Source: Panopea generosa (Eukaryota > Mollusca > Bivalvia > Adapedonta > Hiatellidae). Taken from it: a DNA stretch of 64,000 nt. Position 1 is the first letter of the stretch. Every line of letters starts with the position of its first letter. The DNA is taken from contig CM055902.1 of NCBI GenBank assembly GCA_029582155.1, positions 14,954,086 through 15,018,085 on the forward strand. Direction: 5' to 3'. Of this stretch, positions 24,086-37,387 are shown piece after piece. Made by a program: the position numbers and the translations under genes. The notes beneath the pieces are model-generated. The model did no database searches, was not told where the DNA came from, and saw only the letters and a list, made by a program, of their open reading frames with translations.

Positions 24086-25816
24086 AGTTAGTGAAACCGT
24101 ACTTGATTCATTTTTTTCATATTAAATTACATTTCCTTTAATATTCTTTGAACAAAGTTTGCAATTACGTGTTGTACATTAATAAGTGCGGCGGATAGAT
24201 TGTCAAAGGGTGGATCGAAACTGATATCCATTTTATAATACTTTTGACTAGTGTTTTGGCTGCAATCTTCATATATATCTCATATATAATTATGCCATTT
24301 ATATATGACATTCATTTTCACATTTAACTACTACGGGGGAAATTCCTTTGTAAAAATATCAGTGTGAAATCAAAGTCACGGTCCGGTCTTTTGTATTACC
24401 TTTTGTGTAATCCATATGTTGGTAGGTCTACACACTTTTTGATAAGAAATTAAACAGACAATATTTTATTAACTGTTTTCTTTATTTTGTAAGAATACAT
24501 AACACACAAATAAAAACAATAGTGTTATTATAACATTATCGATAACAAACGTGAAGCCAAGTTATTTAAAGTGGCACAACCAGTATTTCTTTGATAAAAA
24601 AGAAGCTTGTATATGAATGACAAACATTTTCGTGATTTCCCATGGCCTTCGATTCATTTATAACAGCTGATACTTTTTTAAAGGTTTTTGACACCAGATA
24701 TGGTCCAGATTGACACAATTCATACTAAATGTTGCAGTTATGCAAGTTTGTTTGTTGATTTGAAAGAACAAAAATACTAGCTTTGCCGCTTTAAATGCTA
24801 TGTTTACATTGTTCACATCCTTCCATAGCAATGAATTGAAGGTTAATCGGAAAGACACGAGATTGTGTGCTACGAAAACAGTCTGGTTTTAGGTTTTAGG
24901 AAGATTACGTGTCTGGTTGAGCATTTATCCATGTTCATTTGGTTATCTGCAGGAATATAAAACCAATATACGCAATTTTGTTTTAGTGTATATGTTACCT
25001 AACCTGATCAAAAACTTCTTTCTAACCTTTATCATTAAACAATGTAATCTGGATATATGTTCTTGAATCGATCTACGACTTTTACTACTTGTCATTGTAG
25101 TTTAAATGTAGCTAACTCTATCATTATATGACGACTTTCAACTCATCATTCGAATGAATATTTAGATAACCATTTAATTTTGACTTTTTCATCATTGCAA
25201 TATTCAGTTTCATACTCGACTGCATACTTGCCAGATCATATGTGTCATGTACATTTCAACAACCAACAAATTCATACTAATTTAAAACTAATAGCAATGC
25301 TGGAATATTCGTTTAAAAGTACATACACTTGAAGATCCATGTCGCATGATAAACACATATGGTGAATATACAATTAATTCAATCATAATGTTTCGACACA
25401 CATTTGTAAGTATTTACAATTAACAGCAAGTATTGTTTATAATATAGTCATTAATACAAGTTCAGATGCCTTTCGTTCTTTACAAGTATTCTATTTACTT
25501 GGTGTGTCAACAGTATTCCTCCAAAATCCATAACCAACCAGAACGACGACAAGAAACAATAAAGGAAAAACAATGGAGTTCTGATTAATAAACATCATAG
25601 CAAATTATTCTGAGAGGTGTAATATAACGTCAGTACTTTAGCAAAATATGCTATTTGTATTTTGGCATATGTTATTTCACAATGAAAAAAAACTCAATTA
25701 GAAAATAAAAAGACTCTCATTTTATACATTGGCAACAGCCAGCAACAGCAAACTATGAAAAATAAATGTTTAAAAAGCAGCACAGCAACAAATTGTATTT
25801 GTTAAATTAAATTATA
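24086..25816. other. 3' flank of the EGF gene
   Basis: The 3' UTR and intergenic sequence of the minus-strand gene should lie here, just below the stop codon at 25817. I see no clear AATAAA on the minus strand close to the stop, so the polyadenylation site is not placed. Confidence 0.4.
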
Positions 25817-25905
25817 TTAAAACATCTGTATTATTATGTTTGTCAGGACTGCCATCATCAGTGTTACTGCAGCCGTCGCTGTCTTGCCAGCCGAGTTATC
25901 AGGAG
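25817..25905 (-). CDS. Last exon: GPI-anchor signal-like C terminus and stop
   Basis: The acceptor ATATACTTCAG ends at 25906. The exon opens in phase 1 and runs 28 codons to TAA at 25819-25817. It encodes a small polar stretch (APDNSAGKTAT) and then a hydrophobic run (AAVTLMMAVLTNIII) with only QMF after it. Small residues before a spacer and a terminal hydrophobic tail are the layout of a GPI attachment signal, with an omega site plausibly at the N-S-A-G stretch. A very short-tailed transmembrane anchor is the alternative. It joins in frame to the EGF exon at 26409-26519. Confidence 0.75.
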
Positions 25906-26408
25906 CTGAAGTATATTATATATACTCAATTGGAAAAACACCAAATGTAAAATATTTGAAAAATATAAAATATTAATGAAATGTATTAGAGATTTCTTTC
26001 TTTGTATAATATCATACTGGACACCATTGTCCAAACAGTTCACTTTATACAAGTTCTTTAGTCAGTTCAAGAAAATTAAAATTAACAGACACAAATAACT
26101 CATTGTTAAGATAAGATATCAGATACTAGGTTAAAGATACCAATCAATTACTAACTAAAACAATAATATTAAGATAAAATCAGAAACATAAACAAAAATA
26201 TTAAAATAAACTTCAGTATGATGGACAAAACATAAAGATGACTTAAGAGGCATGATACGAATTTATAATACCTAAAATAATAACTAGTGGAAATGATATA
26301 CATTTTGTAACATTAATATATATAAATTATGCAAACATTTTTAACAATAAAATAATAACCAAAGAAATGTGTCATTACTCAGATGATTGTTTGATATGTG
26401 TCACTTAC

Positions 26409-26519
26409 CTGTTCCACAATCATCTCCCGTATATCCCGCCACGCAAGTACACGCTGTTTTCCCGGTTTCGCAGGTACCATCGTTCTTACAGGCATTAGGG
26501 ACACCGTCGCAATCAAATG
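26409..26519 (-). CDS. EGF-like exon 13 (non-calcium-binding)
   Basis: 111 nt, phase 1-1, acceptor GTGTTACAG, donor CAG|GTAAGTG. Six cysteines are spaced C-x6-C-x5-C-x6-C-x1-C-x8-C. It starts AFDC and so lacks the DxDEC calcium motif. CKNDGTC fits the O-fucose consensus (C2-x4-S/T-C3), and CVAGYTGDDC fits the extracellular O-GlcNAc consensus. It closely resembles the exon at 49948-50052 in its opening, splice-site words and type, so the two are probably duplicates. It is the membrane-proximal EGF domain in the model. Confidence 0.88.
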
Positions 26520-27301
26520 CTGTAACACAGTTTATTTCATCAATTTTTTTTTCAATATGTATCTTCAAAAATATGTTACATGTATGTTACGTCGTTTAAA
26601 TGTTAGGTAAATAAACAACTGCAAAATATGTATACATCAGTATTAAAGTTACTGTTATTTACATAAATCAAAATTAAATATCAGTGACATATGGAGATCA
26701 GTGACACCAAATGTCAAAGATAATCTATTGTAGATATAAAATTATCAAATATTACAGACCTATATTTTATTATATTCTGTATATTAAAAACATACACTAT
26801 GCCTGGTTGCAGGTGAAAGTAATCAGTTATTGTATAATTGTGAGTTAATCGTATTTTTAAAGTAGAGGTTTTGCCTAAAGATAAGGTAATGAATAAGATA
26901 CCATCATTAACAATATATAATAACTTAAAGTTTAGATAAGATTTTGTCAACGTTTTATACCGTCGTTGTTACATCAAAGCGAACAATCAGAAAATGTTTA
27001 ACTTTAGTTTCAATTTTATAGAAATCTAATCATTATAAAGAAAACTACTTTTCCAATAATTTTAAACGATACAATTATGATGATATTTTCTGTCTGACAA
27101 TCTATATTTATAATTTTAAACACAGGGTTTTAAAACAATACACATACTTTTATTATATACCTTAAACATATTTTAATACAAATTGGAAATTATATATTAT
27201 ATGCAACATAAAAATCATCTATTGGCAAATGTAATTGGTCATGATTAATAATTAAACCTCCTCATAATTGTATTTTATAACTCTTAATAAAACACTATTA
27301 C
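26520..27301 (-). other. Intron
   Basis: AT-rich intron of 782 bp between two EGF exons, with no transposon recognised. Confidence 0.7.
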
Positions 27302-27412
27302 TGATACAAGTTGCTCCTGACCACCCTGCAACACAGGTGCAAGTGTATGACCCTACAGTATTGACACAGGTAGCGCCATTCAAACACGGATTCGACAGAC
27401 ATTCATCTATGT
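27302..27412 (-). CDS. Calcium-binding EGF exon 12
   Basis: 111 nt, phase 1-1, acceptor TTTATTTTAG. The donor A|GTAATAG is less usual because the exon ends in A and not G, so the junction codon becomes ACA. It encodes DIDEC with spacing C-x4-C-x5-C-x8-C-x1-C-x8-C. It carries the fullest set of Notch-type modification motifs in the gene: CLSNPC (O-glucose), CLNGATC (O-fucose) and CVNTVGSYTCTC (Asp/Asn hydroxylation). Confidence 0.9.
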
Positions 27413-29211
27413 CTAAAATAAAGAAAATGATGGATTAAGAAAGTAAACATTCATTAAATAATAAACGTCTAATAGAAGATATATTATTGAAAGAACATAT
27501 CACAACAGGATAAAACACACAAAATACATAAATACGCAGAATAAGTCGCAAACTAGTAAATACTGAAAGAAAAATTAAACGCACCTCAACTTTAAAACAA
27601 AATATTTTAATTTATATTAATATTTCGAATACTTCAAATAACAAATATCACTTTCTGAACACGCAACACACTGCTTTACAGGCAACTATATTTCTATTTC
27701 GTCACAGGCGTTCACGTCAGCTGTTCGAAACTCAAAGCCATTTCAGTATCTAGTATGACCACCTCGGGCTGATAATATGTGATTATCCGTCTTAAGGTTA
27801 TCCGAAATCCGCTTGTTTCTGTTTTAACGAATTCATTTATTTTGCTAAGTGAATTTCTGTTAGTAAATTGACTGATATATGTATTATTCAAATTTTGGGA
27901 ACGATTCAGCTATGCACTTAATATGGCAGCCATACATTTTGGCGCACAAATATGGATACCCAAAGATCTGGGTATCAACAACCAAGACCATTCCCTAGTA
28001 AGCAAAGACATATGGGTCCGAGTTTATCTCCCATCAGGTCTTATATATATTTTATTATTATAATTAATTGTTTTTGCCCTTTCGTGTAACCAATAATGTG
28101 ATACGCACATGCATTATTATTTTATTAACTTCACTATTTATCCGTCAAATAATACACAGTTCCAATAAGACACGTACAGTTGAGTGTGAAGTTGTCAGAT
28201 GCAAGCAGTGGTCATTGGAAGTCAGACATCTGAGAGAAATAGACATAAATTAATATTCAAGAGAATCAGAGAAAGCGAAAGTGTGAGAAGTTTAATTTTT
28301 AGAGTTTAATTCTCTGAAAAATTTGAGTGTTTTCTCTGAACGGCTTAAGTGATATTATTTTTTAGTATGTACAGAATGTGCATATGTTTTGTATAATTGT
28401 AGGTTATTTAAGGATAATTGGAGTTTATAAGTTGATGAGATGTGACATGTAGCCTTTGCAACCTTAGTGGTATTTACAAGTCGTCAGTAAATGTGAATCA
28501 ACTTTGCCAAGGTGATTTGTATATATAATATAGGAGTCACGGTATCAACCTTAGTGGTATTTACAAGTCGTCAGTAAATGTGAATCAACTTTGCCAAGGT
28601 GATTTGTATATATCATGTATGAGTCACGGTATTGACCTTAGTGATAATGAAATGAGAGTCATTTTGTGTGAAAATATAATACATTCTAAGTAAAATGCGT
28701 GTTATGTGACGTCGCTAATCAAGATACAACCAATGTGGTACACGTATAACAAGTTTAAGTCATGATGGAGACCTTCGTATATATATATATACGAACTTCA
28801 GTTATAAAAACAATTTTTTTCTAATCAACATCCAAGTGAATTGAAAGAATAACAAATAAATAATTGCAGGCCCTTTTTATGTGAAACCAATTTCCAATCT
28901 TCGATTGTCTCAAACAGATATTATTTTAAAGCCAGATGGAAATTAGAAATTAATAACCCACTTCTTATGTCGATATAGTGCGAATAAGTATATTGTTCAA
29001 TTTTGCAGAAGTTTAAGACATAGTTATAGTATGAGTGCTTACACATTAATTGTTAAAAATGAATTTAGGCTATTATTAATATATACCGGCGATTTATACT
29101 CTATTGGCGTTAAAGGTAGATAACAAATATAAAAAAATAAATATCACCCAATGTGCTGTTCCTTACATACAATGGATAATTGTAAAACATCTCATTATGT
29201 TGATAACTTCA
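27413..29211 (-). other. Intron with an 87-bp tandem repeat
   Basis: At 28460-28650 the block starting 'aaccttagtggtatttac' occurs at 28460 and 28547, with a truncated third copy at 28634 (period 87 bp). A near-perfect palindrome, 'cgtatatatatatatacg', lies near 28777. Otherwise no gene or transposon is seen. Confidence 0.75.
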
Positions 29212-29422
29212 TAGTTTACGTTATACTCGAGCACCCCCATCTCCTCAAGTAACTGTTAACTTTCCCACTTGAATCAGAGCGGTGAGAGATGAATGATAAT
29301 GAGACATAGTGTCGTATATCAATCATCACGGAGATTGTTGCCAGACAGGGAACCCAACTTACGACCACTGTATTGATAGTCAGACGAGTAACCGACCGAA
29401 ATAATCGAGCCCGACGTTGTCG
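29212..29422 (-). mobile_element. SINE family B copy
   Basis: It has the same block order as the copies at 33267 and 39951 and lies at the same distance (about 105 bp) from an EGF exon, so all three descend from one insertion by duplication. The tRNA-like head is at the high-coordinate end and is degenerate. Confidence 0.8.
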
Positions 29423-29528
29423 GAAAAACATAGCTTCTTAAATATTAATACCATTATTATCATAAACTACCTATTGGTAAATTATCTATAACTGAAATAA
29501 ATATATTTCATTGTAAAATGAATATTAC

Positions 29529-29654
29529 CTTTACATGTTCCAGAATCGACTTGAAAGCCTGGTTTACAAGCACATTTATTGTCGTCTGCACCACACACTT
29601 CATTGTTAGCAGCTTCACATGGCTTATTACCAGAACAGTCAATACCAAGAGTAG
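29529..29654 (-). CDS. EGF-like exon 11
   Basis: 126 nt, phase 1-1, acceptor CCAACACAG, donor AAAG|GTAATATT. Six cysteines are spaced C-x5-C-x7-C-x6-C-x1-C-x10-C with no calcium motif. It is a paralogue of exons 33555-33680 and 40272-40397 but differs in protein: KPCEAANN where they read KLCETANN, and FQVDS where they read FKADS. It is therefore the older split from the array. Confidence 0.9.
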
Positions 29655-30085
29655 CTGTGTTGGAGAAAAGTAATGTTAATATATGTGTGTACATGGGTTT
29701 ATGTATCATGTCTTACATATCTTGGCAAAAACGATCCATAGTAATTTTCACTATATTATATTTATTGACACATAAATTACATTTTCATTGTAGTTTACAT
29801 GCTGTTTCTTTTAATTATATACCAGCAACGTATTTGTCAGACTTGTCCTAAGGTACCTTGAGATTTACACCGTAATTGGGTCAAAAGGATTTTGGACATT
29901 TTTTTCATGTTTTGTTCCATATTCAATGATACAAATATTGATTCCGACTGCTTCTGATTGACATGAACTGGTATTTGTAAAATGTTTATAATGCTTTATC
30001 GTATGTTAGAAAATGTTCGTCATTCTTTCTTACATTTCTGTTGCTCTTCCAAATTATAAATTAAATGCGTCCCTACTTCATTATT

Positions 30086-33000
30086 TAGGACAATGTCACT
30101 GTAGCTGGAAACTTCAATGCTCAAATTATGCGTGACAATGACATACCTACGTCGGGTTCAATTCAGAAATGGTGTCTCTTCTCGGATTTGTTGAATTTTG
30201 ACATATGAATCAAAAGGTCCTTTGTTTAGTTGTATGACAACAAAGACTATGCTCGATAACTTATTAGTTGATAGTGAACTTCTACATTACGTTAAAGAGT
30301 GTATGATAATTGACGAAGATGAAATTTACACTTCCAATTACTTACCATTAATAGCTTCGTTATACCACACTCTACTCTCACATTAAAATACACTGTATTG
30401 AATGGAACAAGAATACCAATTTACCCATAGCATCGTATCAACGCGAACTTGCTAAACAGCTAAGTATTTCTGATGATTCTGTGAACATGCTTACAGCGGA
30501 CGAGCTGTCAAATATTATTAAAAAACGCAATGCATTACGCGGCCAAAGTAGCGCTACCGAAAAGTAAATTTAACATTCATGTCAAGCCATACTGGACAAT
30601 CGCTGTAAATTATGATCATACTAACGCCAGACTTTTTAGATGAACGTGGATTGCGAGCGGTAAACCTAAAAGTCGCGAGCATCAAATATTGAGCGACTAT
30701 AAAGACGCTTAGGCAAACTTCCGTAGGATACAGCGTGATGAATCAGAACATTATAATGGCAAAATATATCAGGACCTTCATGAATCTGCTGACTAGAAAC
30801 AATTCTGGAAACTACTTAGAAAGCGCAGTAAAAAGAAATCAAATTATTGTGCGGTATTAAACGCAAATGATATTAAGTATAGCCCTGAAAGTAAAGTTAC
30901 CTCTGGTTTTGCCGGCCACTTTGAACATGTGTTTTGTAAAGGAAACCATGATCCAACAAAAAGTTATTTTGCTTATCTCATCAAATCCGACGTTCAAATG
31001 TTAAATAGCGCGGACAATCCTTTGAACTCAGACATTCTCGTAAAGCCCTTCACGTTAACCGAATTGTTGAAAATAAAACAGTCATTAAAAAGATGAAAAT
31101 CCCCAAGGAATGGTTACGTACAAATGAACATGTGCTATTCGGAGGAGAAATATTTGCCCAGTCCTTGATCATACTGTTTAACAAGGTAATTGTAACTGAG
31201 TATATGCCATCTTCGTGGAAACTTAGTGTCCTTATTCCTATCCATAAAACTGGAAACAAACATAGAAATGAACCCTGTAGTTATAGACCCGTAGCACTTA
31301 TACCATTTATCTGTAAAATCTTCGAAAAACTTGTCCTTGAAAGATGTCGCACATTTACGAAGTTGCAAACGGTTGTCTCCCCTTGATTACAGCAACACGG
31401 TTTTCAGGAAAATCTCAGTTGCACAACTTCAGCATTCAAATTGATAGAAACTGTACACTTAAACATGGAGCTTCACAACAATGTCCATGCCGCATATTTT
31501 TATTTTAAAGATGCATTTGACTTTGTATGGTACGACGGCCTATTTTACAAACTTGCAAAAGAATGGGAATAGCTGGTAAAATATGGAGAATTATACGGAA
31601 TTCATATCAAGGGTTAACATGTGCTATACGCGTAAATGGTAAAACTTCTAGACCAATCAAAATAGAGCGAGGAGTCCGTGCGGTGTGCTCTCCACTTTCC
31701 AGTACTTAGTCTTACAATTTGCTTTAGGAATGAGAGGATTCGAACCTTGGAGCAAACGTATTTAACCTCAAATGTAGTAATCCGACCCTAGCAGTTTACA
31801 TTTTAATAATAGCAACATCGCGGACCAACTTACTAAAAACCCACTGACATTGTTTATACTTCCGAAAAAACACGGAATTTTGACATAAACACGCAGAAAT
31901 CATGTGTTTTATCATTTGGTAAACATAGTAGCCACTCTTTATTGCTTTTTGGAGACAAATACATCGAACATTCCCTTTATGTTGTCCATGTAGGCGTTCG
32001 ACATGTCAAAACACTGGAAGACTTTGATCGCACTGTAGAAAGATGCCAAAAGGCAAAATGTGCATTCCATGCAATGGTCGGCTTGGGTGTTAACCCAACA
32101 TGCATTGACCCGAAAATATCAACCAGTCTATATAACAAAATAGTAATCCCAACAGCCCTTTATGGGTGCGAGGTAAGCTTATCTCTTACTAAAATTGAGT
32201 AAGACATGGTTAACAAATTACAACATTATATAATTAAGAAAATACAAGGATTTCTAGCCAGAACACGGTCCGACATCTGCGAATCAATGCTTGGCTTGCA
32301 CCGACTGATCTCGGAAATTGAAAAGCGGAAAGTTATGTTACTGCGAAAAATATTGTCCCTGCCATCAGCCATTATAACTCAAGAGTACTCAATGACTTTT
32401 TGAGAGACCTATCCTCTCTACCAAGTAAACAGTCGTGGCGCAATACTGTGAAGACCGAGCTCTATCCTCCAATGTATATTAACTTTGGAACAACAGAACA
32501 AAGAACGATGCAGATTTTGCTTTATTTTAACGAATCGATAGTACTGTCAATACCGCTATAATTTGGATTATATCATCCACGCGGACTGATCTCAAGGTTG
32601 CCCATAAAATTGCGAAACATTGGATTGAGGTTCCTCCAAGAGAACCAATTATATTTATCGCTTGTGGTTGTCTTTACATAAACCGTAATGTTCATATTGT
32701 AGCCGATTGCTCCTAAATACAGGAACTAAAAATAAGAATTCTACTCGATATTATGAACAATTGTAACTGTGATCTGAAAATTGAATTAGAAACGGACTGC
32801 TCGTTGGCATTTACATGTAAATTTACTGGTGAACCTATACGCACAACACTAGTCCGTAACACAATGGTGATGTTTTACCCGCAAGCATTTAAATTCGCAT
32901 GCGAATGTATGCAGATAGTGGTATGATTAGCTAAATGCAGTGGTTTATTGCTCTAGTCCGCAGAGCAATGTTGATGTAATAGTTATAGCTATTTTCAGTA

Positions 33001-33235
33001 AACGTACGTATGTGCGTGCGTGCGTCTGTGTGTGCTTGCGTACCTATGTGTGTGTATGTATGTGTGTGTTTGTGTATGAGTGTGTGTGTCTGCGTGTGCA
33101 TGTGAATGTGTGTGTGTGTATGTCATAATATGTATATACTAGTATTTCAAATTATTGCTGTTAACATTATGTTTGATTGTAATTAAGTATGTATGTACTT
33201 ATCTCCAATAGGAAGAAATAAAGAGTTTGAAATGA
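30086..33235 (+). mobile_element. Jockey-group-like LINE, longest of three copies, dead
   Basis: At 30086-30400 there are traces of the apurinic endonuclease domain: a GDFNA-like GNFNA, and SNYLPLIASL where SDHLPL is expected. RT blocks follow: YRPVALIPFICKIFEKL near 31285, the motif-A-like FKDAFDFVWYDGL near 31506-31545, and a GVRQGC-like GVRAVC near 31670. The palm motif near 31790 reads AVYI where ADDI is expected. C-terminal blocks (SICESMLGLHRL-like) lie near 32270. Multiple stops. The 3' end has (GT)n-rich sequence at 33000-33122, then 'aataaagagtttgaaatgaatt'. It lies in an intron, antisense to the EGF gene. Confidence 0.8.
33000..33122. repeat. GT/GTGC microsatellite at the LINE 3' end
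   Basis: Interrupted TGTG, TGCG and TGTA units. The homologous site in R2 (39642-39812) is a purer and longer run. Confidence 0.9.
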
Positions 33236-33266
33236 ATTAAATTGAATCTCACTTTGTTGAAAACGT

Positions 33267-33452
33267 TTAAGTTTACATTATACTCGAGCACACTCCATCT
33301 CTGCAACTAACTTACAACTTTCCCACTTGAATCAGCGGTGGGAGACGAATGATAATGAGACACAATGTCGTATATTATTCATCACAGAGACTGTTTCCGG
33401 ACGGGGATTCGAACTTCAACTGAGCTTATCGGGCCCGGCGTTGTCAGAAATA
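33267..33452 (-). mobile_element. SINE family B copy in R1
   Basis: Collinear with 39951-40172 but missing about 40 bp of the tRNA-like head (after 'gattcgaact' it jumps to 'caactgagc'). Confidence 0.8.
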
Positions 33453-33554
33453 CATTTTTTCCTAAATATTAAATATTAATTATCATATACTACCTATTGG
33501 TAAATTATCTATGATAATTGAAATATATATATTTCATTGTAAAATGAATATTAC

Positions 33555-33680
33555 CTTTACATGTTCCAGAGTCGGCTTTAAAGCCTGGTTTACAAGCACA
33601 TTTATTGTCGTCTGCACCACACACTTCATTGTTTGCAGTTTCACACAGTTTATTACCAGAACAATCGATACCAAGAGTAG
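33555..33680 (-). CDS. EGF-like exon 10
   Basis: 126 nt, phase 1-1, acceptor ACACAG, donor AAAG|GTAATATT. Spacing C-x5-C-x7-C-x6-C-x1-C-x10-C. It encodes the same 42 residues as exon 40272-40397: the two differ at four bases, all in synonymous codon positions. It belongs to duplication unit R1 with the calcium-binding exon at 35034-35147. Confidence 0.92.
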
Positions 33681-35033
33681 CTGTGTTGGATAAATGTAAT
33701 GTTTATACTGTGTGTACATGAGATTATGTACTACATGCTTTTTATTGCATGCTTCTTTTCAATAACTATCAATAGTAATTTTCACAGTATTATATTTATT
33801 GACACACGATAGGTGGTCAAGAATAACGAAGACTTTAGTTATCAAACTATCAATTTCCGTTACATTTAACGAATTTACACATATAGCCTAAGGAAGGTAC
33901 TAAATATCGTTAGGAAAAAATCAAACACAAAATACATATTCATTGGAGTTTACATGCTGTAACTTTTATGTATATACCAGTACCGTATTTGAAAGATCTA
34001 ATGTAAGGTATCCTGTTTCTTTACACCGTAATTAGGACAAAAGCATTTTTGACATTTTTTCACGTTTTGTTTTAACACATCCCTTCCCCCTCCCAGTTTT
34101 TTTGTTCAATAAACAATAATACAAATATGGATTCCGACTGCTTTTGATTGGCATGAACTGGTATTTGCAAAATGTTTATAATGCTTTATCATATGTTAGA
34201 TAATGTTCGTCATTCGTTCTTACATTTCTGTTGCTCTTCCAAATGATAAATTAAATGCCTCCTTACTTCATTATTATGGACATATAGGCATTGAACTGCA
34301 CATGAGATTTTAAACAAAAATATCCTGATGATTAAAGTTTGTCTTTGGGATACAAGTAGATCTACATACATGTAAACCAAATGGTATAGAATGTTTACTG
34401 TATCAATTTCGAGAAACCTTTTTTAAATATGCAAACAGATACTGGATGTGCATGTTTACTGCTATAAACTGCTAAATGTTTACTGCTAAATCTGAGTTAA
34501 CGTTCACTAAATCTTCACTGCTAAATCAGAGTGAGGAATCGAACAAATGGTAACAAGGAGTGTTTTGTCAGTGCCAGAGTCTTTTTCGGAGCTAATATCA
34601 AAGAAATCAGAAATCATAGCACTCCTCTATTCATTTGTTTTCTCAGCGAATGCTATATCTGTTTGTTCCTAACTGGAAATCGTTTTCTATGCACATGAAT
34701 AGTATTACTGATGGGCATTGAATCATTATGAATATTTGATACACATTGACTTGATAAAGCTCACCTTAGATCGTCATATACACGAAAAGAAAGAAAATAA
34801 AGATTTGCTTCAAGCCAATACATATGTTGGCCAGCTGGATAAATAGCGTAGCCAACTTCACCTATGTTGTAACGTCACTAAACGTCTTCGAAACGAGGGT
34901 ATAGAAAACTTGCCAAATGCATAATAATAGATTTTCTCATTGTGTATTTTGATGAAATGTATACATGATTTCAGACATCATGAATTATCTAGCATTGAAT
35001 CGCATGTCATCATCCAGAACGAAACATTATTAC
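33681..35033 (-). other. Intron shared by the duplication units
   Basis: Collinear with 40398-41755. Its part near 34560-34640 ('gtgccagagtctttttcggagctaatat') also resembles 51320-51390, 53360-53430 and 58710-58780, so introns 5' of several EGF exons share ancestry. No gene. Confidence 0.75.
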
Positions 35034-35147
35034 CTGTTTCGCAATTCTTCCCTTTCCAGCCTGCAACACATTTACACGTGTATGCATTCACTTGATCAGC
35101 ACAGGTACCACCATGCTGACAAGGATTCTGCTTACATTCATCTATAT
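35034..35147 (-). CDS. Calcium-binding EGF exon 9
   Basis: 114 nt, phase 1-1, acceptor CTTACTTTAG, donor CAG|GTAATAAT. DIDEC start and spacing C-x4-C-x5-C-x8-C-x1-C-x8-C. CQHGGTC fits O-fucose and CADQVNAYTCKC fits Asp/Asn hydroxylation. It encodes the same protein as exon 41756-41869, with two base differences, both synonymous. Confidence 0.92.
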
Positions 35148-37387
35148 CTAAAGTAAGAAAAACATGCGTTATAACACTGTCAATTTGAAATTAGTTGAAA
35201 TATTTATCTTATATTGTTCTATTTTTATGAACTAAGTATGATAAGTATATTTTAGCATCGTTTGATTTTGAAGATGACATTAGCGTGAGTGAGGCAGTCC
35301 ATGGTTTAGGTACAGGTGATGTTGTACTATATTGACAGTTAGATGTATTGATAAATATGCAAAATGTAGATTATAAATGCATAATTCTACAACACTTATT
35401 CTGTTTACGAGAGTTTGCTGCCCTGTGGTCAAATCAAATAAATGTTATTGTAATTCATTTCCACTATATTTACAAAATTCTAATGTCATTTCCCAATATT
35501 TCATCGGTTGAAATGATATTGAAATTATTTTAAATCCTGATTGACTACAATGTGCAACATTTGGAAGTTTTCTTATACAGGTTTATTCTTCCCATTTTCT
35601 TTTAAATTGTAGAACGACCTGATATATTAGGGACTAAAGTATTGAGAATCGCTCCTAATGTTTTCAACGGAAAAGGCACTTACTTTCTTAATTGGTCGGT
35701 GTTTGTTTTACCGGCTTATTGTATATTTCATGAACATTAATTATTGTTGTCTATTACCTGTATGACAAACCTCATGAACGGTAATAGTTGATCGACATGG
35801 AGGAATGTTACATGTATAATAGTTCGACGTTATATTTATGAACGAAGTAAGTCTTTCATCAAAAATGTTTTAATAATACATGTGAAGAGGTCCTAGGGGC
35901 AATTTGATATAGTTAGCATCATTGTTTGATTATAGGTAACATTCAAAAATTATACAGCAGCTTTTGTTATCTGACCTCAAGCACATGTACATTATGGTAA
36001 GGAACAACTCAAAAGCATCGTTAATTAATGATTGAATTGTATTTCATAGCATAAAAAGTACTAATCCATAATTGGGCAAAACATGATGCAAAATTATCAA
36101 TAAATATTTGAATAACGACGTTTCATTGGATTAAATCTGTATTTCATTCCCAGGTGACGCTATATGTAATAAAAATGGTATTGTGTTCATAAAATACAGG
36201 CTATAATGTTATCTTGTTTGTTTACTCATAGACATTCGTGTTTCTCATTTAGTCTTAGTTTCTTTTGAAGCCTGGGTCTAATAAAAATGTAGACCTGTTT
36301 GCCTCTCATCCTGTGTAATACATATTTGTGGTACAAATACAGATTTGCAATCTCGTATGTTCTATTAAAGCATATGTTTTAGTACTTTAGCACAATAAGG
36401 ATGGTTTGGTATAAAGTCTTATGCACAGTAAGTGTAAATATACACATATCTTCATTTGTTACATATATATTTGGGTTAATAAGTAGATATGACCGTACAA
36501 TGTATTAATTTAAAAATTGCACTTCATCAACCACTGATGCTAAACTGGCACTGTATATACATTTAATGACACAACCTGATAGACATGACTGATATGTTTT
36601 GAATGTACCACAACCTTTATGGAATTTTATAAAGTTGCATATAGCTTGTATTTACGCTACTGTGAAAAATCACAAGAGTAATGACACTTAGGTCATAATT
36701 TATATTTGACAATTTAGGTGATATAATATGTTTAAAATAAAGAAAAAAATTACGTGTAAAGAAATCAAAAAGATAACCATACCAAACATTTGAGATCATA
36801 TGTCCATATGAAAAGAACACAACCATCACAACAGAACTGACGCAATTAATACACCGATTAATCATAATATATATATACTACTTGCTATTAATATTGCTAA
36901 TACATTTTATGAAACTGCAAATGTTTTACCGTTGACCTTTTAACACGTTGAATATATTTCATAGATAAAACGTACATACATGAGTGTGCTATCTTGAGTG
37001 CTGTGTGAATTATTTAGTGTGTTTGAATATTTCATTATTATAGTTAAGTGTAATAAAAAGTATCACTAAAAGAAATAAAACTTCATTTTTATACAAATAT
37101 TTAACAAAAACCTGAATTTCACTCACACCATTGTGTGACACTCCTTTTAAACTTAATTATTAACGAATGTGTTAGATTATCTCATTCGGCAGTAGCATTC
37201 ATTCGAAAATATAAAAGCCAACGAACACCAGTAACAAAATATTCTACTATATCAACATCTAAATGAATATAAAAAAAATAAATATAAATGAACTTTTGTA
37301 CAAGTGTAATCCCAGGAGATCGGACATTCAACGTACTGTATGATGCAATGTCTTAAATAAAAAGGCCCTTTCATTCGAGTAAATAAC
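35148..37387 (-). other. Intron, right part of R1
   Basis: Collinear with 41870-44023. No exon or transposon recognised; short frames on either strand here are chance. Confidence 0.7.

Larger units (their letters stand above)
30659..37387. repeat. Segmental duplication unit R1 (6.73 kb)
   Basis: It begins inside the LINE at 'ggtaaacctaaaagtcgcg' and ends at the same junction 6729 bp later. It contains LINE, SINE, EGF exons 33555-33680 and 35034-35147, and intron sequence, and is collinear with R2 at very high similarity. Confidence 0.9.
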
